Source of the DNA: Lineus longissimus
Lineage: Eukaryota; Nemertea; Pilidiophora; Heteronemertea; Lineidae
Reading direction: 5' to 3'
DNA: 64,000 nt
Assembly (NCBI RefSeq): GCF_910592395.1
Contig: NC_088314.1
Location: 10,914,001 to 10,978,000, forward strand
Position 1 is the stretch's first letter. Each line of letters begins with the position of its first letter. A program made the translations under genes and the position numbers. The notes under the pieces are model-generated. The model was not told the DNA's origin and searched no databases. It saw nothing but the letters and a program-made list of their open reading frames with translations. Shown in pieces: positions 11,901 to 23,900 of the stretch.

Positions 11901-14900
11901 TATTCTTCAGTCAATTTTAAAATTTAAAAGAGCTATTTATTTGCTGGTGAACTCTCATTCCCAAAAGCGATGCTGCACTATTTCATCTTTTACATCTTTA
12001 GTGGGGAGGAAATATTCCCAAGATACACGAACTGAACAGCTAATCCCTCATAATCCCTAGGCAATATTGATAAAATTGTCCCACCGAAAGGGCTCAAACG
12101 GGGGGGGGGAGGGGGGAGTCCTCACGGAAAAATCATCAAGGGCAGGGAAATGTAATGAATATTTCTCACGTCTGTTAAAGAGGTTGAATAGCGCCTCCAG
12201 AAGCAAGCAACAGCGTCACCCGTAGCAGAAATAAGAACTGCTTAGTGACGTCATGGTTTCCATATACGGCATCTCATTTGCATATTTTTACAACCTTATT
12301 TACTACGAGTTATAAATATGCCAGTAGCACGTGGATCATGCCGGGCGGCGCTGTCAGGTGTTTCCACTATGGGTTACATAATTGGCTACAAAGAGGCCAG
12401 TGTTCTAGTAAATGAAGTTAGCAATGATAGCGAAAGAATGTTAGTGTATGTTACGCAGTCAATAGCGATAGTAGTGAGTTTGAGAGAGGAGAAAATGGAA
12501 AATGTAGAGAATACTAGGATGGATTTCGAGTCCCAAGAAGAAACTTTGCAAAGTTTTCATCAAACTGATAATCATATTCCTTCCTTCTCTGTCTCCAACA
12601 ATTAAAAGTTGCTGCAGTCAACCTGATGCGTTTATCCGCGAGCGAATCGACGAGACGAGGCATTTTTCAAGCATCCGAATGGTACCTTACAGATCCGCAA
12701 GGGGCGCGTTACCGAAAATGTTGCAAAAATCAATAACGTGATCGTAAATATTGTCATATTTTTCAAGATGAGAGTATGTAAATGATACGCAAACGGTAAA
12801 CCAATGAAAGGCCAGTATCTATTGAACCTTACAAGTGATTTGGGGGCCTTGAAACTCCTTATATTTATCAATGAAACCTTATTCCCGCCTAAGGTTTTGA
12901 CCGGGCCGTGCAAAACTCCCCTTTTTTCCCGGGCAGTTCCCTTTAATCTATAATCACAAGTTGCTATGGTAACCACTTCATGTCCATAGTTTGTCTTTAG
13001 TGCTTTATGCACCAGCACCCGCATATATTTGTACATACTGAATCTGTCTGATATCTACCGCAATCTTCCCAGCATAATACGCCATAAAAACATGAATTCC
13101 CAGCATGAATTGTCAACTTTAGTCTTTAGTCTTTTGTTAAAATGCCCCCCTCCCTCCCTCCCTGTAGTGTAATAAGTATTTTACTTCTTTTCATTTTCAG
13201 TGAATTAAATGTAGCTAGCGTGGACACACATCTCAGTATAACTGTGGCAAAGAATGTGGCTAAAACGGTCCAACTCTACGCAGTTAAGTGTGAACAGTTG
13301 GTAAGTTTCCTCCAGCCCTTGATGTTTTGGTTCATCTCCCCTCACTTGACCTGCTACTACACTAGATAATGCATTGATGATAGATAATAAGGCCTACAAA
13401 CTGAAGTGCTCTACTAGTGTACAATATATTTCACTAAAGTTCTGGTAAGTCTCCCCTCACTTGACCTGTCACTGAGTTCAATGAGTTCTGGTAAGTCTCC
13501 CCTCACTTGGCCTGTCACTGAGTTCACTGAGTTCTGGTAAGTCTCCCCTTACTTGACCTGTCTCTAATTTCACTGAGAAGTCTTCCCTCGCTTGAAATGT
13601 CACCGGTTCATTGAGTTCTTTAGTCTCCCCTCACATGACCTGTCACTGCGTTCACTGAGTTCTGGTAAGTCTCCCCTAACTTGATTTTTGAGTTGACTAT
13701 GCCGTGTCTGCGTGTTGACTGTTGTGGATTGCACGTACGTGGCTCCCATTTCTGACAGTGAGCGGTATAAGATGAGTTGACTTTGCATTATGGTCCCCAG
13801 ACAGTCTCTGGAGACCAAATTGATATCACTCAGGTTCTGGTATTTTCTGTTATCTGTTATTTTGTTCCACCGATATATATTTATTGAGGTAGTCTAGCAA
13901 AACGACGAAATAAACCAAAAATCAACACCCAAATACCATCAAACTATATTCGTTCCATTCAACATTGCAAAAGGATTTTCAAAGTTCTGATCATTTCGAA
14001 GCTTTTGAGGCGTTTTTTTGTTCTGATTTTCACAAGAGTGATCCGAGGCTATGGTGACGTCACGTATTCGAACTGATTGGATTTTATGTCGTTCATACTC
14101 TACCCAGGTCAGACTTTTGCATGTGTACTCCATTCGGACACACCCGAGGAAGAAATAATCTATTTATAATAGAAATCTCTTAGCTAGTTCGCTTAGCTAC
14201 ACCTAGGCGGCACCCCTATACAGCCTCTGCCTCGTGAGAGCCGCCATTCACCAGTACTTCTTCCTCGGCACACTGTTGCACACTGTTCCGAGTTTTTCTA
14301 CGTTGTTTTCGCCAAATTTTGGTCGATCCTACGTTCGAGAAGGACACCCCGGGACACCTTCAGGAAGCTTATTATCTCTAGGAGACGGGTGAGATCGTTC
14401 TTTTACCATCCTCCCTCGATTTCTGCTTTTGGAGCGTGCTTTTTCTGCCGTCTCCCAAGAAATTTTTTCCTCCGTTTTCCTGGGCTGTTGGTCACGTGAC
14501 CGTTCGTTTTTATACTTTTGTGGTTTTTCTGTTAGAAATTTTGGCGTAATGACATCGTTATTGCCGTCCTTTCTTTCTTCTTTGGGTGTTCCACCCTTTG
14601 TTTTGGACCTCCTGCCCTTCAGGGCGGGTTTCCGAGGTCCGTTTACGGGTGTATCGGGGATTCATAGTCCCCGGCCCGGTTCTTCCCCGTGTCGGGGTGC
14701 GGGTAGTTCCACCCCCATTGGGCCGGACCCTTTCCGCCCCCGGGATGCCTTCCTCTTCTCCCGGCACCGCCGGCAAGAAGATGAAGAAGGTGAGGAGAGG
14801 AGCACGGCCCTCAAAGGGAAGGGGGTCTTTGACTCCCTCTCCCTCGCCCTCCTCACGGACCCCCGCTAAGCGGCGAGGTCCACGGGGCTTTGGGGGGGTT

Positions 14901-17900
14901 TCGACCCCTCCCGACCCCTCCCCCCAGGCCGGGCACCCCTCTTTTGGGGGTGTGCCCCCTGGGGAGGCCTTGGGTTTGAGTGTTGGTGACCCTGATTCAG
15001 GGACACTCCCCAGGGTTAGCCCTGCCCCCTTTCCAGGGGGCAGGGCTCCGGATGGGACTCTGGACGTTTTACGTCCCGATCCCCCCGCCGACGCCCCCTC
15101 CTGTCATGGGTTGGTGAGCAGCATCGCCCCCGGTGAGCCGCCTGTTATTTCAGGTGTGCTCCCCCGTCCCCCTCCGGGGTTTGCGACGGGGTTGCGGCCG
15201 CTGCCCTTGCCGGCGGCAGCTGGCTCTGCCAGCGCCACGGTTGAGTCCACAGCCACTCCGGGGATCCGCCACCCCTTCGCTTTGGGGCGAGCTCGTCCGT
15301 CCGACCCTCACTCTGTGAGTCGGTCGTCTCTTCGGACGCCCCCTGGCGGGGCAAGACCGGTTTTCACCTTCCCGTCTTTGCCGCCGTTCACCACACCCGG
15401 AGGTGTCCTGCCCGGTGTGGGCAGGGGGTCGGTGATCGACCACTATTCACGGGCGAGGGGCCCTGGTGCCCCCCCCCCCCCGTTATGGGTGCCATCAGAC
15501 CCACTATTTCCCCGGTCCGACCCCACCCTGCTCTGTCGGGGTTGACGGGTGTGGCTGCCGGTCAGGCATGCCCCCCTCCCCCCTCCCGTGTCTGCTCCAC
15601 AGGAGTCCGATTTGAGCTCTGAGCCGCTGCCTCTTGCTTCCTCTCTCATGGAGGATCAACGGCAGTTGCTTAGGAGCCTGACGGACCGCATGGAGGCTTC
15701 CAACCTCCATGACAGGTCCTCGGCTCGCCCGGCCGAGAGGCTGGTGGCTTTTGATTTGAGTCATCAGCAAATGGACTGTGAGTTTAGCGACTCACAGTCT
15801 TTTTCGGCTTCTCAGGCTGACCCCCCCTCTGGGGGTGAGGACTCCGCCATTGTCGCGGGTATGCGGGACTTGCGCGCTCTTGTTCGGCAATTTGTGCCAC
15901 AAGACACATGTCCTCTCCCGACGGTCAACCCCGCCCTCGGTAAGGTGCCGTTCGACTGGTTCGGCGACGCCTCCGAGCAGGAGTCGGATGCGGTCCCTGA
16001 CCGGGCTTTCCGGGAATTGCCCGCGTCTCCGGCCCTGATTAGAGCCTCCACATGGTTGGATACGGCTCTCAGGGATACAGCACCTTCTTGCGGGGGTCAC
16101 CAGCACGGGGGTCACCAACAGCGTATTCTCGCGATGTCCCTCCAGCAGTCCCTGCAGCATGCCAGTGATCTGACTGCTAAGGGATCACGTCCAAATTCCG
16201 CACGCGATATTCGCCGGCGAAATTCACCCTACAGTATTTCGCCTGCGAAATCTGTCCGAAAATCGACCGGCGAATGCGAGGCGAAAATATGAAATCGCCG
16301 GAATGTCAGATGCGAAATTCGCCCACAATCGCGCCAATTCTTCGATTTCGCCCCAAAAATCGCTCCAGGCGATAATGGAGCGATTTTACGAAATTGGTGG
16401 CTCTTGCATGCTTGTCCGATATTCGGAACGATTTTGCAACGACTTTCGTCTTGTTTTATTAGCGGAAAAGTGCAGTCACGTAAACAAATCTGGTCATACT
16501 AAACAGCGTCCACCAGGTTTAAACACATACATACATTAAAACCATCAAAGTAAAATCTAATGGTCTTAAACGAAATAAGCATGAAATTTTTAGGAAATGT
16601 ATTTTTTATGGTGTACGTATTACGTTTTGGCCACAAAATATTATTTTGATGACTTTATACCCGACTTTAAACCTGGTGAACGCTGGTGGGCGCTGGTGGA
16701 CGCTGTTTAGGATAACCGGATACTACAACGATCTTGATTGGTTGGCTGAGACGCGTATTTACACGTCCCGGTCCATCCAGAGTTTCAGCCCTTCCTTCGT
16801 TTTTTCTTCGAAGGAAAGGTTTATCAGTTTCAGGCCCTTCCTTTCGGCCTGGCTTCTGCTCCGCTGATTTTCACAACAGTCGTCAAGGCGTTTGCCGCGC
16901 CTTTTCACGCCATGGGCTTAAAGCTCCATTGCTATCTCGACGACTGGCTGCTACGGCACCAGGCTCATCGCCGTCTGGGAAAGCAGGCAAAGTTTCTGCT
17001 CGTCACAACCGGACAGGCAGGGTGGTTGTTAAATTGGGACAAATCCGAGCTGGACGCAGCTCAGGATTATGTCTTCGTGGGGGTGCGATTTCGCAAACGA
17101 GAGGGCCTGATGTCCCCCCCCTTCGGACCGAATTCACAAGATTCGGTCCTTGGTCGGGATTTTTCGCCGTCAGGACAGCGCCACAGCCCGACAGTTTCTG
17201 TCGCTGCTGGGGCTGCTCCATTCGGCAGCGGACCAGGTTCCTTTCGGCCGCCTGTATATGCGCCCACTCCAGCTCCTCCTGCTGTCGAGTTGGCGTCCAT
17301 TCACGGACTCCCTCGACCAGCGGATATTTATCCCGGGGTCTCTCCTGAGGGAGGTGTGGAGTTTTTTGGGCTCGGAGACGGAGCTCCTCCGCGGAGTGCA
17401 GCTCAGCCCTCCGTCGCCCCAGATGTCCCTGTTCACTGACGCCTCCCTTTATGGTTGGGGCGCCCATTTGAACGAAGGGGACCTGACCACCAAGGGCACG
17501 TGGTCAGAAGGGGATGCGCGTCTCTCGATCAATATCCTCGAGATGCAGGCTGTCATCCTGGCCGTGAGGGCCTTCACGTCTCATCTGAGGGGTCACAGGG
17601 TTTCTCTTTTCTCCGACAATTCGACGGTGGTCGCTAAAATTCGGAGACAGGGGGGGACGAGATCCGACACATTGTGCCGTCTCACTTGGGAGCTCCTGCA
17701 GCTTTGTCGCCGCTTGGATATCCAGCTCCTCCCCGTCACATCCCCGGCAAGAGAAATATCTTGGCCGACGCCCTTTCCAGGTCGGACCGTCTGGTCCAGA
17801 CAGAGTAGACCCTCCATCGTGAGGTGGGGGCCCTGTGGGATGCTCCGGTCGTGGACTTGTTTGCGACTCAGTTGAACAAGAAGTTCCCCCTGTACTATTC

Positions 17901-20900
17901 ACCCCTCCCGGACGAGGAGGCCTTGGGAGTGGACAGCCTGTCGGCCTCCTGGGACGGCCTCAATGCTTATGCATACCCGCCAACCCCTCTGTTGCTACCG
18001 GTTCTCAACAAGGTGGCCAGTTCACGGGTCAGACTTTGTCTGATAGCACCGTGCTGGCCGAACAAGGCCTGGTTCCCGGTTCTGCTGGAGCTGCTTACGG
18101 ATCACCCCCGCCGCCTGCCGGCGTGGGACCGTCTGCTTTATCACCCGATCGGCCGGGTCTATCATCAGGACCCTTCTTTCACAGGCTTCACGCCTGGAGG
18201 CTGTCGGGTATTTCCTCCGAGAGAGAGGCTTTTCGGAAGACGTTATCCGTAAAGTCGCCCAACCTCAGAGACAGTCTACCCTTGATTCATACGATAGCAA
18301 GTGGGCTGTCTTTCGAGACTGGTGTCGGGAGCACGGAGTTTCTCCGGTCGCTCCCTCTCTTCCCAACTTCCGCGACTTCTTGAATTTTCTATTCTTGGTC
18401 CGGAAGTTTTCGGTTCAGGGAGTGAAAGGTTATCGCTCCGCCGTTTCAGTCACCTTAAAGCTGACTGAATCGTGGCAACCGTCTTGGGATGACGCTGTTT
18501 CATCGTTGCTTCGCAATATGTCTTTGGAGCGTCCTCGCTCCATTCAGCTCTCCCAAGTGGGACCTCTCGGTGGTCTTAAGGGCTCTCATGAAATTTCCAT
18601 TTGAACCCATGCATCAGGCAGATTTTAAACATCTGACCTTTAAGACCGTTTTCCTGGTGGCTTTGGCCACGGCACAGCGGCGGTCTGAGCTCCATGCTTT
18701 AGCCTTTGATAAATTGGCTTTCACTGAGAGGGGCGCGGTCCTAGAATTCGTCCCAGGCTTTCTGGCTAAAAACCAGGCGCCGCACACCTCCAGGCGCCCG
18801 GTTTTTATCCCCTCTTTATCCGCTACGGTCTCTAGAGACCTCCCGGACAGAACTCTCTGCCCTGTTAGGGCATTGAAGTTCTATTCTAATAAGACTAAGG
18901 AGCCTGCTGTTCGCCTAGGCAGGAAGCGCCTCTTTTTGTCTTATAGAGAGGGGTTTACTAGGGAGATAGCTGCGGCCAGGGTCTCCAGATGGTTGGTGGC
19001 CACCATCCGGATGGTCTATTCTATGAGACTCGTTTCTCCAGAGCTTCGTCGCCTAGGCGCCATTACGGCCCACGAGATTCGGGCCATTTCTACTTCGTGG
19101 GCTGAGTATAAGGGAGTGGCGCTGAACGAGGTTTAAGATGCAGCTACGTGGAGTTCTCACTCTACATTCTCCCAGTATTACATGCGCGATTGTTCCAGGT
19201 TAACAGACGGTATGCTGTCTCTTGGTCCAATTGTCGCCACTCAGCACGTGGTCTAGGTGTTTCCCTGCCTAGACCACTCGTCGATTTTCTCTCCTGCTGG
19301 CTGTCTTGTCCTCCCTCCTTTTTAAGCAGGGGGGGGGTTGTTCTATAGACTTTTGCCGGGCCTGCGCGTTCGCCTCGTCCAGCTGTCCTAGGGTTCAGCC
19401 GCCTAGGACTTTTGAGAGTTAATCAGTGAGGCCGCTCCAGGTTATTCTGGGGCGTGCTCTCCTTCTTGTAAAAAAAGAAAAAAAATTTTTTTTTCCACAA
19501 TTGTGTCTCTTGACGATATGTGCTGAGCTTATACCGTGTTGAGGTGGTTTTGTCCCCGTCTAGGAGGGGATGGGTTTTCCCAGTTATGCTTCCCTTTGTT
19601 GTCAAAGGGCCTGTTGACCTCTAGCCCGGGTCTCCCCCAAGCATTCTTTCTCTGGGTCCCCTGGTCTCACCCGTTGGGTTCTGCTGCGCAGCTGGGAGAC
19701 AGTTCACTTCACTACATGGTAAGTCACCGTTTACCCTCCTTCCTTTGGTTGTTGGTATTCGATGCAAAAGTCTGACCTGGGTAGAGTATGAACGACATAA
19801 AATTTCCATTTCCTGTGGAAATGTCATTTTATTAGTTCATACCTACCCAGGTCAGACTACCCGCCCTGCCTGTCCCCACAGCAACGGGACTTACTCGGTG
19901 TGCTCGAGTAATAAGTACTAGTGAATGGCGGCTCTCACGAGGCAGAGGCTGTATAGGGGCGCCGCCTAGGTGTAGCTAAGCAAACTAGCTAAGAGATTTC
20001 TATTATAAATAGATTATTTCTTCCTCGGGTGTGTCCGAATGGAGTACACATGCAAAAGTCTGACCTGGGTAGGTATGAACTAATAAAATGACATTTCCAC
20101 AGGAAATGAAAAACCTGGTTGGTCTCACCCGAGTATAGCACACACGTCTTCTTTAAAACTCGGCTGGGTGACATGACGAACGTTCACTTGAGTTAGAGCA
20201 TGCTCATTTTGAGCCATGTGCATTGTGCTTTGCAAGAGAGACTGGGGTACACATATGTTGAGACTCCACATGATCTGTTATTGATCAGCTGATGGGAAAG
20301 CGAAGCTAATGCATTTTTTCTTTTGTTCCAGCTTTCTACTGATGGTGAAGGTAGTCAAGTCATTGGACCACCCACACCAGGACAGACAAGAAATGCTGCT
20401 GTGGTCAACACACTGTACCAGTTCCATCAGGTTGTAACAAAGGTAAAAAGTTTATTGAACTGAGAGTTTTTTTTCATTGTGCTCTTAAAAATATACTGGG
20501 TTTGCATCATGCATTGAGATCATCAGTTACAATGAAGCAATGAATCTTACATCACCTACATCTTATATTGTCATGCAGACTCATGACACTGCTGTATTGC
20601 ATGATTCCGAAAGCGGTAGTGTTAACCACCAATTATGTGCCTTTTATTTTTTTAATGCACAAAAATTTCTGAAATGTTCGCAATTTTCATTTTGGCGGCT
20701 TATGAGTTCTTTTAGTTTATCCAATCAAAAAGTAATCTTTCACAATTTTTATTTTCGGGAATCAAAGTTATTCGCAATATCTATGAAATAAATTGCCAGT
20801 GAAAATTTGAGGGTTTGCTGTGTGCATGTATTGTAACGTTTTTATACATAGTATCGCCACTTCCTGGGACCATAAAATCAACAGATATTCCTATTTCAGA

Positions 20901-23900
20901 GCAGAATTCTATGCCCTTATCGAATATTCCTCTCCAACAACTATATACCATCATAAAGAACAAAGCTCCTGCTTCAAAAATAAATGCTTCTTTACTCAAC
21001 TGAAGGCAATGATCTGCATGGAACAGGAACTCAAATGTAATTAAACATGTTTTTTTTTTATATATATATATCTTTATTCAGACAAATAGAAAAATACAAA
21101 TACATTTTTGGAAAAGGGGACATAAAAAAGCAAAACAATGCTTAAATCCTATGCCCCCTACAACTACAATTTTACAGTTTTGAATGTCGGCACAAAGAAC
21201 ATAGCGTAAAGAGGAAAAATTTCTGTGGAACCTTAAGAACACCTTAAGAAAAATCAAATTCGTGAAAAGCGTTTAGTTTTTACAATAAACTTCTGTACTT
21301 TTTTGAATATAAAATTATTGTCAGACAGAGACAGTGTCTCTCTACCAAAGAGGAAATCTTGAAGTGTAAATATGAAGGGGGGTGGGAATCGAAGATGGAG
21401 TTCATGAAACAATTCATATCGCTGTTGAATAAAGCGAGTACAGTCGAAGAAATAATGAAAAGAATCTTCAATCCCATTTAGCAGACAAAATTGACAACTT
21501 GGATTTTCAATCACATGATTAACATATAAATGATGGTTTAAACCACTGCAGCCGTTCCGTAAACGACTATGGAAAATACTACCCTCTCTCGTACTGCTAC
21601 AATAAAACCATAAGGGTGGCTTAGTGGTAAACAAAATGTCTTGAAGTAATTTCTTAAAAACACCTACAGATTGAGCATTTCTTACATACAAAGGTAGTTC
21701 ATTCCATTCTCTTGTAGTTGCAGGGAAAAATGAGTGATAATATGATTCAGTGTGACACAAGTAGGGTACAAAATCATTCTGGTTTCTGAGGTTATACCGA
21801 TTATTTTCACCAACTCGCTGAGGGAGCAGATCTGACAGATACGTCGGGGTTTCCCCATGAACCATTTTATAAAACATAACATGCCTATGTAGTTTACGTC
21901 TAATTGCGAGAGGTGTATACCCTGATTCTAAATACAACTTTTGATTTGAACAGCTAACAGTGAGACCTGTAATAATTCGAAGAGCATCTATCTGAATCTT
22001 TTCTAATCTATCAACCTGATAATCAGAAATTCCATCCCAAATTACATCATCATACTCCATAATAGGGCGGATGAATGAATTATAAATAGTTTCTAAATTT
22101 TTTCTGGTGATTTTATACTTTAGATTTCTAAAAATTCCAATACGTTTCAATGTTTTTGTCATTGTACCTTCAACATGGGCATGATATGAGCCTGTGCTCG
22201 CCATCAGTAATCCTAAATGTTTGTGATTTGGTACAACTGACAAGTTTTACCCATTTAAGTGCAAGTGAATTTGGGAAGGAATATTTTTTCTACTTACAAG
22301 CATAAATTCTGTTTTTGTTGCATTATAAGTGACACACCAACGAAGAGACCAAGCAAATAATTGATTTATATCTCTTTGCATCAAATAAGAATGATTCGGG
22401 AGATCTTGAGATATTAAAAATTGCAAAGTATCATCAGCGAAAAGTCGCATATTGCCGTCGATGTTTTCAAAAATATCATTGATGAAAATAAGAAAAAGAA
22501 GTGGTCCTAAAGCGGAACCCTGAGGAACACCTGCAGAAACTAGACGCCAAGATGATACTGCACCATTCAAAACCACACGTTGCTCCCTGCCATTCAAGTA
22601 GTCAGATAGCAGATCAATAAAATTACCAGAAATTCCTAGACATCTTATCTTATACAAAATGCTTTGTGGGATACCCTATCGAATGCTTTTGATATATCGA
22701 AAAATGTGCATAAAACTTCATTTCTATCATCAAGACCCTGGATAATTTTATGACTTAATTCCAATAGTTGAGTAACTGTGGAATGTGAGGGAAGAAAACC
22801 TGACTGGTGAACAGAAATTTTGGAGCATACATGATTAAAGAGGTGTTTATATATAATCTTTTCAAAAATCTTACTACCAATACATAGTAAAGAAACTGGC
22901 CTATAGTTGCCAACCTGTTGTGGATCACCTTTCTTGTATATTGGAATAACATTACCTCTTTTCCATTTATTCGGGAACTTTCCTTTCTGAAGACACAATG
23001 TAAAGAATCTGGCAAGCAGTGGAGCAAGTAAATCTGAAGCATTGACCAAGAACAAAGGACTTATACCATCAGGCCCATACGCCTTTTTAACATTTAGTAA
23101 CTTGATTTGATCCAGTACATCCTTTTCCGTTATTACAAAAGAAGACAAAATATCTACCTCTGGAGGTAAAACGGGTTCAGGCAACAATAAATTATCATCG
23201 TTCACCGTGGAAATTGATACAAAAAAGTCATTCATTACATTTGCCTTCTCCTCGTCATCAAAAATTACATCGTCATTCACATTTCTAATTACAGGTATAT
23301 GTTTGGACTTTTTATGACCATTGGTCATGACAGAACCAACAACCCTCCACCAATCTTTATCACTCGCCTCTTTTTCATTAATACCCTCAATTACAGAATC
23401 ATTGAAATTACGCTTTGCTGATCGAATCATATTGATTACATGATTTCTGACACGTTTAAAGTCTGATAAATCATACCTTTCTTAGCTTTCCTGAATAACT
23501 GGTCACGCACTTTCATATTATATTTTATTTCCGGGGTAATCCATCCCTTATCATGGTTTGACATTTTCACATTCTTTGATGGAATAGAACTTCTAGCAGC
23601 CTGCAATATGGTCTCGGATATACGTTCTGTTATGACATCAACCGTTAAAACATCATCAAATAATATTTCAAGACGACTGTTAACAATTTCAGCACGAAAA
23701 CGTCCCCAATCAGCCCTTTGAAACAGCCAGACATTACCTTTTGACTTAAAAACTCTCATCCGGGTCTGTATAGTGGCAATGACAGGACAATGATCACTAC
23801 AGAACTGTGACAAAACTTGACAACTTGATACCCGTTGATCTATGTCATTACCACAAATGAAGGGATCAAGTAAAGTTTGAGAAGTTTCTGTGATTCTTCT

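Larger units (their letters stand above)
14081..20109 (+). mobile_element. DIRS-type tyrosine-recombinase retrotransposon, defective
   Basis: About 6.03 kb with all structural parts of a DIRS element: inverted terminal repeats (14081-14265 and about 19915-20109), an internal complementary region joining the complements of both outer ends (19762-19858), a gag-like frame, RT plus RNase H, and a tyrosine recombinase. No target duplication is expected or seen. The coding part is broken by an in-frame TGA (15543), a MITE-like replacement (16181-16749), a frameshift near 17740, a TAG (17806), frameshifts near 18200-18240 and 18555, and a TAA (19134). High G+C (gag region) contrasts with the A+T-rich intron around it. 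Confidence 0.9.

Noticed and set aside
14429-18383. Many other long open frames on both strands of the DIRS region
   Set aside because: The G+C-rich sequence has few stops; only the frames with gag-like, RT, RNase H and recombinase motifs are supported.
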